This document shows positions 1 through 8,746 of a DNA stretch of 47,964 nucleotides, in pieces. The notes beneath the pieces were generated by a model, which saw only the letters and a program-made list of their open reading frames with translations, ran no database searches and was not told the DNA's origin. How positions within the stretch are numbered: the first letter of the stretch is position 1; the number at the start of each line of letters is the position of its first letter. Location: positions 59,109-107,072 of the forward strand of contig PLYO01000045.1 in assembly GCA_003151825.1 (NCBI GenBank). The letters run 5' to 3'. The translations under genes were made by a program, and so were the position numbers. The DNA comes from Ignavibacteriota bacterium. GTDB taxonomy: Bacteria > Bacteroidota > Ignavibacteria > Palsa-1295.

Positions 1-11
1 CAAACTACACG

Positions 12-68
12 AGATCCTTCGACTCCGTTCGGTTCCGCTTCGCTGCACCGAACTCCGCTCAGGATGAC
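12..68. repeat. Dispersed inverted repeat, CATCCTGAGC family (copy 1)
   Basis: An inverted pair beginning with ATCCTTCGACTCCG and ending CTCCGCTCAGGATGACA, with a C/T-G rich centre that folds back on itself. The same ends recur at 24341-24470 and 28074-28221, so this is a dispersed family. It lies just downstream of the stop codon of the minus-strand membrane protein gene. What mobilises it is unknown. Confidence 0.8.
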
Positions 69-104
69 ATTCTGGACTTACTGAGAGTTTCCTTATACAC
101 AATG

Positions 105-908
105 CTATCGGCTATTCCTCAGCAAAAATTCCCGCTCGTCTTTCGAAAGACTCTGCATTCCACTGCTTGCGATTTTATCCAGAATGGCATCGATCCGTTC
201 TTCGATGGCCTTATTTGCCCCCCCTCCTTTAGAAGGAAGTGGCCGGGGGGTGGTCTTGCGTTTTAGCACATCTTCCGACCGGTTAAGAAACGCGCGGCCA
301 AAACGATACTGCCGATACATGATATGAAAACAAATAATCGCTCCCATCGCGCCGAAGACCGGGCCGAAGAGATTCGCTGCGCTCGCATCGAGCCTCATGC
401 CCGTCATGGGGATGATGGAAAGAATAAAAACCGCCAGCGCAATCACCCACGCCTTCACCCAAAAGAGTCCGAGCACCGAAATCTCCCGCTTCGGCCATAG
501 ATAGGCAAAGCCGCCGAGCAAAAACATCGTGATGATGGACGGCCCGGCAAGCGCACCATCGGGACTGAGAAGAGAAAAAATCAACCCGCCGGCAACGATG
601 GTAACTACAAGCGAAATCGTAAGCCGCTTCGTATGAACGATTGTTTCCAGCTCGCCGCCAAACATCGCAATAATGATTCCTGTCCAGAGCAAGTTGAAAA
701 TCGCCGAGAGCAGCCCTCGCATCGAGGCGAGCACGAAAAAGGGATACGTCACCAGCCGCCACGCTTGCAAACCCCGCGTGAGAAGCTGTGGGTAAAGCGG
801 CACCGCCGAAATCATAATTCCCGGAATGGCGAGCGAAAGCAGCGCCGAACCCACGAGCGCGATAATAATTCCTTTGCACAGCGGCGGAAGATTTCGAAAC
901 ATCCTCAT
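105..908 (-). CDS. Rhomboid-like membrane protein, probable pseudoprotease
   Basis: A polytopic inner-membrane protein of about 267 residues with around six hydrophobic segments. The order of motifs follows rhomboids: WRLVTYPF, then FNLLW...FGGELE, then a segment ending in YLWPKREI. Aligned to the usual GxSG motif it reads GPSI, keeping the serine (about residue 124) but losing the following Gly. The usual HxxxxHxxxN loop keeps only the Asn, and the TM6 catalytic His position appears to be Asn (about residue 179). Proteolysis is therefore doubtful and a Derlin-like binding role is possible. A charged helical tail (EERIDAILDKI) follows, as in many Bacteroidota rhomboids. A dispersed repeat encodes the linker before that tail. 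A longer TTG-start version reaches 953 but would run through a hairpin; ATG at 908 (or 902) is preferred. Confidence 0.65.
   Translation of the reverse strand: MRMFRNLPPLCKGIIIALVGSALLSLAIPGIMISAVPLYPQLLTRGLQAWRLVTYPFFVLASMRGLLSAIFNLLWTGIIIAMFGGELETIVHTKRLTISLVVTIVAGGLIFSLLSPDGALAGPSIITMFLLGGFAYLWPKREISVLGLFWVKAWVIALAVFILSIIPMTGMRLDASAANLFGPVFGAMGAIICFHIMYRQYRFGRAFLNRSEDVLKRKTTPRPLPSKGGGANKAIEERIDAILDKIASSGMQSLSKDEREFLLRNSR
217..255 (-). repeat. Copy of the DUF559-element terminal repeat, in frame
   Basis: Read on the minus strand it goes CCACCCCCCGGCC, then a CTTCCTTCTAAAGGAGG hairpin and a G run. This matches, with differences, the 40-nt inverted termini at 32653-32692 and 33129-33168. It lies inside the rhomboid-like gene and encodes TTPRPLPSKGGG in the linker before the C-terminal helical domain without breaking the frame. 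Confidence 0.75.
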
Positions 909-920
909 GCAGAACAACCA

Positions 921-948
921 AAGGCCGGCGTTTGCGCCGGCCTTTTTT
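921..948. terminator. GC-rich hairpin with T tract
   Basis: A perfect 10-bp stem (AAGGCCGGCG with CGCCGGCCTT, loop TTTG) is followed on the plus strand by six T. On the minus strand it sits just after the lipoprotein stop codon and is followed by a weaker TTTGGTTGTT tract. It probably ends the lipoprotein transcript and separates it from the rhomboid-like gene. The better T tract faces the plus strand, where no gene is evident. Confidence 0.6.
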
Positions 949-971
949 ATCAAGATTGTTGGAATGAATCA

Positions 972-1889
972 TTATCCTACGCGCAGCCAAATGCCATACC
1001 GGACATTGATCGTAAACGTATCCGTCTTTCCGTTGCCGCTCGTGCGGGTGATCGTGAGCGTCGCGGTGCCATCGCCATTGAAGACGAAATTAACCTGCCG
1101 CGAAAACGTGCTGTCCCGGAAACCAACGGCATTGAAATCGCTCGAGCCATTGCCGAGGAGATACGTCACGCTGTCGGCCACAATAGGATCATAGACTTTG
1201 ACAAGAACGTCGTTCGTCCAGTTCATCGTGAACGAGTGCGTGTATGACTTGCCGCTCAGGAGCCTCGTCGTTTCGCCGGCGCGAGTAAGCGTGCCGTTCA
1301 GCGTAGCGGAATCGGGTTCCGAGATGAGGTTCGAGATCGTCCACGTCCCACTCGAGGAATCGTCTAAGCCCACGCGCGGCGTTCCTACCGTATGCTGCCC
1401 ATGCGACGTAATCACGATCTTATCCGTCTGTCCCTTGACGAACGTAGGCATCGCATTGCCGCTCGCATCGTAGAAGGTCCAGGTATGCGTCCATGTGCCG
1501 GAGTAATCGTAATTGTTTTTGCTCTTCGTGCGCGTCACGGTTGCGGAGTGAATGGTATCGTTGGCGGTAACTTTAACGATCGCGTCAGCAATAACCCCGC
1601 CTTTGGCGAGTGTCATCGCGTCCGAGAAAACCATTCCGGAACCGCCGGTGCTTGTGCCAACGGAGGCAGCAAGAATGTCCGATGCATCGCTGGAGTTACT
1701 CGCCTGCGCCGCGTCCGAAAGGCCCGCTTCCGTATTAGAGGATGGCGAAGTCGATTGCTGGGCACAGCTCGAAAGCATTGCGGCGGATGCACTGAGCGTC
1801 AGCGCGCCGATGATTCCGAAAAGGCTGCCACGGAAAGCGCCGCTTTTCCAATAGGCGTGTAAGATGTTCAGTTGTTGGAGGTAGTTCAT
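972..1889 (-). CDS. Secreted lipoprotein of unknown function
   Basis: A protein of 305 residues. The N-terminus has a long polar region, a hydrophobic stretch (about residues 22-40) and a lipobox LSSC, so Cys42 is the likely lipidated residue. A Ser/Ala/Asn-rich, low-complexity linker (about residues 45-85) leads into a beta-rich, Thr-rich domain with many short alternating strands and no cysteine. I recognise no family; the composition fits a cell-surface or periplasmic beta-sandwich protein. Only the annotated ATG lies upstream of the signal sequence. A hairpin follows the stop. The upstream gap contains GCTTAA/TTAAC motifs that loosely resemble the Pho-type boxes elsewhere in the window but lack the exact 11-bp spacing. 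Confidence 0.6.
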   Translation of the reverse strand: MNYLQQLNILHAYWKSGAFRGSLFGIIGALTLSASAAMLSSCAQQSTSPSSNTEAGLSDAAQASNSSDASDILAASVGTSTGGSGMVFSDAMTLAKGGVIADAIVKVTANDTIHSATVTRTKSKNNYDYSGTWTHTWTFYDASGNAMPTFVKGQTDKIVITSHGQHTVGTPRVGLDDSSSGTWTISNLISEPDSATLNGTLTRAGETTRLLSGKSYTHSFTMNWTNDVLVKVYDPIVADSVTYLLGNGSSDFNAVGFRDSTFSRQVNFVFNGDGTATLTITRTSGNGKTDTFTINVRYGIWLRVG

Positions 1890-2395
1890 AATCTGTTTTT
1901 GATTTAGTTATTGACGGTTTGAATTCCTTAAAACTGAAGGATAGAGCATTCGGACCTCCAAAAAGTTTAAGCGAGGGCGTATGACAAATTCTTAAGCGGC
2001 GTTAATCTCATCCTATGTACTATGTAAAAATGGTGTTTCCGAGCCGATTTCTACAGTTTGTCTTATTGAAAACTACTTTTCTTCACATATACGATTAATA
2101 TTCATAATCTTTTTCATGAACTTATGCATCTTCTTTCATATAGAAACCCATGATTCCCGATCCTGAGAATCCTGTAAATCGTGGTCCATCTTTCATCTTT
2201 TATATTTCATCTTTCATCTTTCATCTTTGCCCGATAGGGTGCCCATCACCGCACCACCTAATATACGGCAATTTTCCCGAGACGCCATGAAATTCGAAAT
2301 TTTATTTCGCGTAGGTCGGCGCTTCCAGCCCGACAGTCCCTGAAGGAATGACACAACCCGGAAGCGATTAAACAATTTCGTGCGTTCTACTTTCA
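1890..2395. other. Intergenic region between divergent genes
   Basis: About 500 bp with no convincing gene. It is AT-rich around 2030-2130 and should hold the promoters of the leftward lipoprotein and the rightward restriction enzyme. At 2187-2228 a degenerate heptad repeat of TTTCATC units occurs. At 2309-2342 there is a copy of the GTAGGTCGG-type palindrome also found at 20825-20857. No confident promoter was picked. Confidence 0.6.
2309..2342. repeat. GTAGGTCGG palindromic repeat (copy 1)
   Basis: The palindrome GTCGG..GCTTCCAGCCCGAC forms a short hairpin. The same unit, nearly identical, is at 20825-20857 just after glgP. It belongs to the REP-like class of short dispersed palindromes. 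Confidence 0.75.
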
Positions 2396-5158
2396 ATGCC
2401 TTTATCATGGAATGAAATTCGCGACCGCGCCGTACAATTCTCACGCGAGTGGGAGGATGCGTCATCCGAAGACGCGGACGCGAAATCTTTTCTCGATGCT
2501 TTCTTCAAAGTTTTCGGAATTACTCGTTACCGCATCGCTTCATTCGAATATAAAGTTAGGAAGTTTGATGGTAAGACCGGCTTTGTTGATCTATTGTGGA
2601 AAGGCAAACTACTTGTCGAGCATAAATCGAGGGGAAGAGACCTTAATGAAGCTTATAAGCAAGCAAAGGATTATATTCTCACTTTACCCGATAAAGAGGT
2701 TCCGCAATATGTGTTGGTTTGTGATTTCGAAAATTTTAGACTTTACGATCATCAGACAGATGCTATTGTTGAGTTCAAACTCGAAGATTTTCCCACCAAT
2801 ATTAAGCATTTCGGATTTATCGCGGGATACGAAACGCATACCTACAAAGAGCAGGACCCCGTCAACATTCAGGCTGCGGAGCGCATGGGGAAGCTTCACG
2901 ACGAACTCCGCGATAGCAATTACATCGGACATGAGCTCGAAGTATTTCTTGTACGCCTTCTCTTTTGCCTCTTTTCAGATGACACCGGCATCTTCATGCC
3001 GACCGGAATTTTCGAAGAATACATTCGAACCAGAACGAGCGAAGATGGCTCCGATCTAGCATCGAAACTCCAAGAACTTTTCGACGTTCTAAACACAAAA
3101 GAGGGCGAGCGGCTGAAGAATATCGACGAAGACCTCGCGAGATTTCCTTATGTGAATGGAACATTATTCAGCGAACGGCTTCGCACTGCGGTTTTCACGA
3201 GCAAAATGCGAGAGCAATTACTCGATTGCTGCGAGCTCAACTGGAGCACGATCAGTCCCGCTATTTTTGGCGCTTTATTTCAGTCCATTATGGACAAAAA
3301 TGCCAGACGCAATTTGGGTGCGCACTATACGAGCGAAAAGAATATTCTGAAGCTCATAAAACCGCTTTTCTTGGATACGCTATGGGATGAGTTTAATAAG
3401 ATCAAACGTAATCCTCAAAAACTGGCCGAGTTTCAGAAGAAGCTTCGTTCTATCACATTCCTCGATCCAGCATGTGGATGCGGAAACTTCCTTGTAATTG
3501 CCTATCGAGAGTTACGACTGCTCGAGTTCGAGGTTTTGCGGTTACTTCATAAGGAAGAGCAGCTTCTCCTCGATCTCAGTGAACTTCTTCTCATCAATGT
3601 GGATCAATTTTTTGGCATCGAAATCGAAGAATTCCCTGCTCAAATTGCACAAGTTGCGCTCTGGCTTGTCGATCACCAAATGAACACGATGGTTGGTGCA
3701 AGGTTCGGACAACACTTTGCCCGAATTCCACTTATGACCTCACCTACGATCCTTAATGACAATGCTATACCAATCGATTGGGAAACGGTGGTACCGAAGA
3801 AGAATCTCTCTTATGTTCTTGGAAACCCTCCATTTGTCGGATCGAAATTTTTGAACGCTCGTCAGAAAAGCGATACACTTATAGCCTTTGAAGGAATGAA
3901 TGGCGGAGGCACACTCGATTATGTTTGCGCGTGGTACGTTAAGGCAGCGAAATATATCAAGGGTACAAAGATCGTAGCGTCTTTCGTCTCAACTAATTCA
4001 GTTTCGCAAGGTGAGCAAGCAGGAATTCTTTGGAGTGAACTTCTCAAACTTGGAATGAAGATTCACTTCGCACATCGCACATTCCAATGGTGGAATGAGG
4101 CCAAAGGAATGGCGGCTGTCCATTGCGTGATCGAGGGATTTGCAAATTTCGACGTATCGCATAAGGTGATTTTTGATTATAGCGATATTCGTGGCGAGGC
4201 GCATGCGACTGAAGCGAAAAATATCAATCCATACCTTGCGGATGCACCTGATGCCTTGTTACTACGGAGATCTTCGCCAATCTGTGATGTCCCGGCTATG
4301 AAGTTCGGAAATCAACCCATCGATGGAGGGCATTTTATTTTAGATGAAGAAGAAAGGCGAGAACTCATAAGACTTGAACCAAAAGCGAAGCCGTATATCA
4401 GACCGTTTCTTGGCTCCGAAGAATATATTAATGGCATAAAGCGCTATTGTCTTTGGCTTAAAAATATCTCTCCTTATGATTTAAGCAGCCTTCCATTGGT
4501 TAAGGAACGGGTTGGCTTGGTTAGAAAATTTAGATTGGAAAGTAAACGTCCTGCTACCCGCGATTTGGCAGCTACACCGTCTCAATTTGCTTTTGTTTCG
4601 CACAACGAGCGTCCGTATGTGATCGTACCAAGCGTATCCTCTGAGCGTAGGCCATACATTCCGATGGGGTTTTTGAAACCCCAAACTATCGCCAGCAACC
4701 TATGCATGATAATACCAGGCGCAAGCCTGTATCACTTCGGTATCCTCAATTCGTTAATGCACATGGGATGGGTTAGGTATACGTGTGGAAGGCTGAAAAG
4801 TGATTATCGTTATTCGGCCGGGATTGTCTATAATAACTTCCCGTGGCCCGAATCGCCGACGGCGAAGCAGAAAGAAGCTATTGAGCAAGCCGCGCAATCG
4901 GTTTTGGACGTGCGTGAGAAATACCCCGAATCCTCTCTCGCCGATCTCTACGATCCGCTGACGATGCCCGCCGATCTCCTGAAAGCGCACCAAAAGCTCG
5001 ATAAAGCCGTCGATGCCGCCTACGGCAAGCGCCAATTCGCCACTGAAGCGGAGCGGGTTGCGTATCTCTTCGAGTTGTATCAGACATTGACAACACCCTT
5101 ATTACCTGTCGAGAAAAAATCTCGAAAAAAACGTGTGCAATCCCTCCGGGACACATAA
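2396..5158 (+). CDS. MmeI-like type IIL restriction endonuclease/methyltransferase
   Basis: A single polypeptide of 920 residues that should both cut and adenine-methylate DNA, as MmeI-family enzymes do. The N-terminal nuclease shows a PD-(D/E)xK core: Asp65 in FVDLLW and Glu75-x-Lys77 in VEHKS, with the same D-x9-ExK spacing as MmeI. A helical connector follows. The methyltransferase has SAM motif I DPACGCGNF and catalytic motif IV NPPF, then a target-recognition region (about residues 600-850) and a helical C-terminus. Length matches the family. There is no separate specificity or methylase gene nearby, as expected for a self-contained enzyme. The DNA looks more AT-rich than its neighbours, which suggests transfer. 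The recognition sequence cannot be read from the gene. The start is the first ATG; no Shine-Dalgarno is apparent. Confidence 0.9.
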   Translation: MPLSWNEIRDRAVQFSREWEDASSEDADAKSFLDAFFKVFGITRYRIASFEYKVRKFDGKTGFVDLLWKGKLLVEHKSRGRDLNEAYKQAKDYILTLPDKEVPQYVLVCDFENFRLYDHQTDAIVEFKLEDFPTNIKHFGFIAGYETHTYKEQDPVNIQAAERMGKLHDELRDSNYIGHELEVFLVRLLFCLFSDDTGIFMPTGIFEEYIRTRTSEDGSDLASKLQELFDVLNTKEGERLKNIDEDLARFPYVNGTLFSERLRTAVFTSKMREQLLDCCELNWSTISPAIFGALFQSIMDKNARRNLGAHYTSEKNILKLIKPLFLDTLWDEFNKIKRNPQKLAEFQKKLRSITFLDPACGCGNFLVIAYRELRLLEFEVLRLLHKEEQLLLDLSELLLINVDQFFGIEIEEFPAQIAQVALWLVDHQMNTMVGARFGQHFARIPLMTSPTILNDNAIPIDWETVVPKKNLSYVLGNPPFVGSKFLNARQKSDTLIAFEGMNGGGTLDYVCAWYVKAAKYIKGTKIVASFVSTNSVSQGEQAGILWSELLKLGMKIHFAHRTFQWWNEAKGMAAVHCVIEGFANFDVSHKVIFDYSDIRGEAHATEAKNINPYLADAPDALLLRRSSPICDVPAMKFGNQPIDGGHFILDEEERRELIRLEPKAKPYIRPFLGSEEYINGIKRYCLWLKNISPYDLSSLPLVKERVGLVRKFRLESKRPATRDLAATPSQFAFVSHNERPYVIVPSVSSERRPYIPMGFLKPQTIASNLCMIIPGASLYHFGILNSLMHMGWVRYTCGRLKSDYRYSAGIVYNNFPWPESPTAKQKEAIEQAAQSVLDVREKYPESSLADLYDPLTMPADLLKAHQKLDKAVDAAYGKRQFATEAERVAYLFELYQTLTTPLLPVEKKSRKKRVQSLRDT

Positions 5159-5205
5159 TCCTTCCGTCCCAACCTTTTCAGTGGGCGCGTAACACAATAA
5201 AAAAA

Positions 5206-5237
5206 CGAGTGACGGGCCAAGCCCGCCACTCGTTTTT
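5206..5237. terminator. Bidirectional rho-independent terminator
   Basis: Stem CGAGTGACGGGC with GCCCGCCACTCG (one mismatch), loop CAA. T runs lie on the 3' side of both strands: TTTTT on plus, at least seven T on minus. It lies between the convergent ends of the restriction enzyme gene and the leftward pstS gene and can stop both. Confidence 0.9.
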
Positions 5238-5279
5238 CCAAACTTGCCGGTGCGCCGCGGTGGGCGCACACCACGCGGA

Positions 5280-6353
5280 TTACTTTGCTGCGGTGCTCGG
5301 CGTAAGCTCGGCGGCTACGGCGGCGGCGGCGGATTGCGGAATGGGCGCATAGTACAGCGCCTTGCAATCGTCTTGTCCCTTCGTTGTCACCCACGAGATA
5401 AATTTCTTGACCATCTCGCCTTTTGGGGAATCTTTCCATGTGATGATCCAGCTAAAGCCGGTGATCGGGTAGCCTTGCGGGGCGGAAGAATTGGTGATCA
5501 TTGAGGTCATGTTGTCCGGCATCGGGAACGCCGTGGCAGCAGCAGCAGCGCCATCGACGCTCGGCGCGATGAAATTCCCGGCGGAGTTTTGCACGCTCGC
5601 GTAGGCAATCTTATTTTGCTCGGCGTAGGCAAGCTCGATATAGCCGATGGAGTTATCGTGCTGTTTCAGCACTTCGGCCACGCCCGCGTTGCCTTTACCG
5701 CCAATGCCGCCTTCGGGCCAGTTGACCGTCTTGCCCTGCCCGACTTTCGCCTTCCAGTCCGGGCTGACTTTGGAGAGATAATCGGTGAAAATGGCTGTCG
5801 TGCCCGAGCCGTCCGAGCGGTGCGCGGTGAAGATTTTCACATGCGGCAGCTTCATGTCCGCGTTCTGGCTCTTGATGGCTTTGTCGTCCCACCAGGTAAT
5901 CTTTCCGAGAAAAATTCCGGCGATGGCGTCCGGTGTAAGCTTCAGTCCGCTTGACAAGCCTGCGACATTATATGCCACGCAGACCGCGCCGATCACGGCC
6001 GGCACATGAATGACGGGCGCCTTCGCGCGCGCGAGTTCATCCGGGTTCATCGGCGCGTCCGAGCCGGCGAAATCGACCGTGTGGTCGATCAAATTATTAA
6101 TTCCCGCGCCGGAGCCAACGGACTGGTAGTTAACCGAAATGCTATCGGCCTTCTGGTATTCCGAAGCCCAGTGGGTCATAATCGGGTTGATGAAAGTGGA
6201 TCCCGCGCCGGTGAGCGTATTGGCGTTAGCCGCCGCCGTTGAGTCCGCCGCGCTGCCGGATTTTCCGCCGCCGCAGCTTGCGAGCATCGCCGACGATGCG
6301 AGCGAAAATGCCGCAAGCAATGCAATGCTTAAAAGTGAGAAATGTTTTTTCAT
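5280..6353 (-). CDS. pstS: Phosphate-binding lipoprotein PstS (second copy)
   Basis: A 357-residue high-affinity phosphate-binding component of the Pst ABC importer. The signal peptide ends in a lipobox with Cys26 (MLASC), so this copy is membrane-anchored. The PstS signature follows: LTGAGSTFINPIM, then VNYQSVGSGAG and DFAGSDAPM. The phosphate-contacting HRSDGSGTTAIFTDYL and the NWPEGGIGGKGN segment are both present. It closely resembles the other PstS at 9878-10885, which lacks the lipobox. It is the last gene of the leftward phosphate island, after the porin, and ends at a strong terminator. Low-phosphate induction is inferred from Pho-box-like motifs upstream in the cluster. Confidence 0.95.
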   Translation of the reverse strand: MKKHFSLLSIALLAAFSLASSAMLASCGGGKSGSAADSTAAANANTLTGAGSTFINPIMTHWASEYQKADSISVNYQSVGSGAGINNLIDHTVDFAGSDAPMNPDELARAKAPVIHVPAVIGAVCVAYNVAGLSSGLKLTPDAIAGIFLGKITWWDDKAIKSQNADMKLPHVKIFTAHRSDGSGTTAIFTDYLSKVSPDWKAKVGQGKTVNWPEGGIGGKGNAGVAEVLKQHDNSIGYIELAYAEQNKIAYASVQNSAGNFIAPSVDGAAAAATAFPMPDNMTSMITNSSAPQGYPITGFSWIITWKDSPKGEMVKKFISWVTTKGQDDCKALYYAPIPQSAAAAVAAELTPSTAAK

Positions 6354-6395
6354 AATGATGATCTAAAAAATAAGTCGTGATTAAAAAAATTAATG

Positions 6396-6472
6396 TTTTC
6401 CCTAAGGATGAAAATGAGGGATGCGGATTTTTTTCATCCTTCATCCCTCATTCTTCATCCTTTCCCTAAGAG
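6396..6472. repeat. Inverted heptad repeat (CATCCTT/CATCCCT)
   Basis: The right arm runs CATCCTTCATCCCTCATTC and on; the left arm carries the complementary AAGGATGAAAATGAGGGATG. Units repeat about every 7 bp. The arms can pair in RNA between the porin and pstS, so they may form a processing or attenuation hairpin. Confidence 0.65.
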
Positions 6473-6478
6473 GTATGC

Positions 6479-7681
6479 TTAGAACTTGTAGGAGAAAGTG
6501 AGGCGTGGAACCATGATCGATTCATACGATGCATTTGCCGAGCTCTTATCTTTGAACATATCCATCCAGAGATTCGGCATGACATGGACATTCTGCGCTG
6601 CCGCATCCGGGGTCCAGTCGATGGCAACGATAAGGAAGTTTTCCTTGCGGCCCAGCGCATTGTCTGTGGATTCCTTGCTATCTGGATCGAAAATGTCGTA
6701 CCGCGCGAAGAAATTGAGTTGCTTTTCAATAATCTGGCCGCGCACAAAGATGGAGAGGCCAGTCTGCTCGGCGTCGCCTCCGGAAGTGGTGCCGCTCTGA
6801 CCTTTGAGGGTATGCATCGCGTAAACAACTCCCCCCGTAATCACAGAAGAGGTATAAATCGCGGCAGCCTTCACGAGTGAATTTGATTGTGCTACATTCT
6901 TAATCGTGTCCTTATTAATCGTTGTGGTCGCGTTAGCTTTATCCATATAATCGCCGGATACATCGATAACGATATGCTTGTCCATGAACTTCGCATATAC
7001 TTCCCCCGTGTAGGCTTTATACTTATCGACTTCGTCCTTTGCTCCGCTACCGTTCGAGATCAAGGCGGAATAACCGAAGTTCTTGTCCTCATCGAAATTG
7101 CCGGCGAGTTGAATACCGAGATCGTTCGAACCTGCCTCGCTCATGCCACGCTGATCGACAATGGTTTTTTCAAGATTTCGGTATCCCATTAGGCCTTCAT
7201 CCACCGAGAACACATTCGTGGCCTGCTGACCAAAAATGACGTTAGCCATCGGAAGCGCATTGACAAACGTAACACTTGCCTCTTTGACATACATGCCGCG
7301 CTTGGCGTCTGCTAAGACATCGCCGCCACCGGTTGGCGATGCTGATCCTGCGGCTCCGCTTTCATGTTCGAGGAGGAACTTGCTGATGATGTTCGGAGTG
7401 AACCAGTAGTTAGCTCCCAATTGCACGCGGCGAAGATCGAAAGCTTGATAGTAACGGGTGTTTGCGGTGGAAGAGATATTCGTATTCGGCTCGTAGTACG
7501 TGCCACCCTTTTTTCCTGCGAACGTATCGGCTGACATCACATAATAATAATCAGCGAAGAGCTGCCCGTTGAGGGTCCAGTGCGGCTTGAATGTGGTGTC
7601 CATGCCTTGCGCATGCGACGATGCGGCGAAGCCAGCCATGAGTAGTAGTGAAAAAGCGGAAAGGAGAATGAGTTTTTTCAT
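6479..7681 (-). CDS. Outer-membrane porin, probably phosphate-related
   Basis: A 400-residue protein with a cleavable signal peptide (ends around SSHAQG). The mature part consists of alternating amphipathic beta strands and ends in SYKF, the C-terminal Phe typical of BAM-inserted beta-barrels. FDLRRVQLGANYWFTPN and the FFARYDIFDPD strand are typical of OprP/phosphate-selective-type porins. It lies between pstA and the second pstS on the same strand, with a Pho-box-like array 122 nt upstream of its start. The inferred role is phosphate (or other anion) passage through the outer membrane. Substrate specificity cannot be read from the sequence. Confidence 0.75.
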   Translation of the reverse strand: MKKLILLSAFSLLLMAGFAASSHAQGMDTTFKPHWTLNGQLFADYYYVMSADTFAGKKGGTYYEPNTNISSTANTRYYQAFDLRRVQLGANYWFTPNIISKFLLEHESGAAGSASPTGGGDVLADAKRGMYVKEASVTFVNALPMANVIFGQQATNVFSVDEGLMGYRNLEKTIVDQRGMSEAGSNDLGIQLAGNFDEDKNFGYSALISNGSGAKDEVDKYKAYTGEVYAKFMDKHIVIDVSGDYMDKANATTTINKDTIKNVAQSNSLVKAAAIYTSSVITGGVVYAMHTLKGQSGTTSGGDAEQTGLSIFVRGQIIEKQLNFFARYDIFDPDSKESTDNALGRKENFLIVAIDWTPDAAAQNVHVMPNLWMDMFKDKSSANASYESIMVPRLTFSYKF

Positions 7682-7802
7682 TGTAAAAATAAGTAAAAAA
7701 TGATCGAAGTTACGGCTTTTGATTAAGAAATCGAGTTAGATTGAGATCACGAAATCGCAGCCCATGCGTAATCTCTTACGCGGCGCAAAAATACGCATTC
7801 TG

Positions 7803-7832
7803 GTATTACCGGAATGTTACCAAAGGGTTAAG
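7803..7832 (-). promoter_or_regulatory. Pho-box-like array upstream of the porin
   Basis: On the minus strand: CTTAACCC, 3 nt, GGTAACAT, 3 nt, GGTAATAC. These are three 8-mers on an exact 11-bp period, the layout of cyanobacterial-type Pho boxes (YTTAAYYW-like octamers spaced by 3). It lies 122 nt before the porin start. The third octamer is the most degenerate. Confidence 0.5.
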
Positions 7833-7861
7833 CGAGAGATAAACTACTCGTTTTCGGGCAA

Positions 7862-8746
7862 TTATTCCATCACCTGCCCACGCAAGGCGTAGCGCGCGGC
7901 AAGCGAGAGGACGAGAATAATCGCCAGCAAAATAATCGCTCCGGCAAGCGCGAGATGGTGGAGACTTTCATACGGCGAAGTCGCGTAGTTGAAGATATTG
8001 AGCGGCAGCGCGTCGATGGGACGGTCGAGCCGCGCGTTGAAATCGAGATTGCCGAACGCAGTGAAAAGCAGCGGCGCCGTCTCGCCGGCAATGCGCGCGA
8101 GCGCAAGTAAAATTCCTGTTACGACACCGCCACGCGCGGCGGGCAGAATCACGCTCCAGGTTGTTCGCCATCTTCGCGCACCGAGCGCGAGCGAGGCATC
8201 GCGCAAGGCAATGGGCACGAGGCGAAGGATTTCTTCCGTCGTCCGCATGACGGTCGGGATCATCAAAAATCCCAGCGCCACACCGCCTGCAAATGCCGAA
8301 AACGCATGGCCCGGATACATCTCCGCCACCGGCAGCACGACGATGAGATACGCAAAAATTCCCATGACGATACTCGGAATGGAGTTCATCACGTCGGTAA
8401 AAAACCGGAGCGTGCGGGAAAATGTGGTGTTCGTTTCAAGCTGATAGACTCCGCCTAAAATGCCGATCGGCAGCCCGATCACCGAGGCGATGCTCATCAG
8501 AATGAGCGTCCCGACAATCCCATTGCGCAATCCGCCTCCCGGCAGGCCTTCCGGCACGGGTCCATCGGTAAACGTGGCAAGGCCGATCGAGCCAATCCCT
8601 TCGATCACAAGATACACGAGCACACTAAGAAGCGCAAAGCAAGCGATCACAGCCGCAACAGCAGCAACCCCGCCCATGAATGCGCTGAGATAGCGGCGAT
8701 AGCGGGATCGTCCCGTTGGCTTTCCGAGTGTTGAAATTTCGCTCAT
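7862..8746 (-). CDS. pstA: Phosphate ABC transporter permease PstA
   Basis: A 294-residue inner-membrane permease with about six transmembrane helices. The cytoplasmic EAA loop reads LRDASLALGARRWRTTWSVILPAA, the PstA form of the ATPase-docking motif. PSIVMGIFAY and IAGETAPLLFTAFGN are characteristic of PstA. The start overlaps the end of pstC by 4 bp (ATGA), which indicates translational coupling. It pairs with PstC to form the phosphate channel. No pstB ATPase follows: after pstA comes a 180-nt gap and then the porin. Confidence 0.97.
   Translation of the reverse strand: MSEISTLGKPTGRSRYRRYLSAFMGGVAAVAAVIACFALLSVLVYLVIEGIGSIGLATFTDGPVPEGLPGGGLRNGIVGTLILMSIASVIGLPIGILGGVYQLETNTTFSRTLRFFTDVMNSIPSIVMGIFAYLIVVLPVAEMYPGHAFSAFAGGVALGFLMIPTVMRTTEEILRLVPIALRDASLALGARRWRTTWSVILPAARGGVVTGILLALARIAGETAPLLFTAFGNLDFNARLDRPIDALPLNIFNYATSPYESLHHLALAGAIILLAIILVLSLAARYALRGQVME

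Noticed and set aside
2396..5158. Type I restriction HsdM or a BREX methylase
   Set aside because: An N-terminal D-x9-ExK nuclease in the same chain and the MmeI-like order of domains fit type IIL better; there is no hsdS/hsdR or brx gene nearby.
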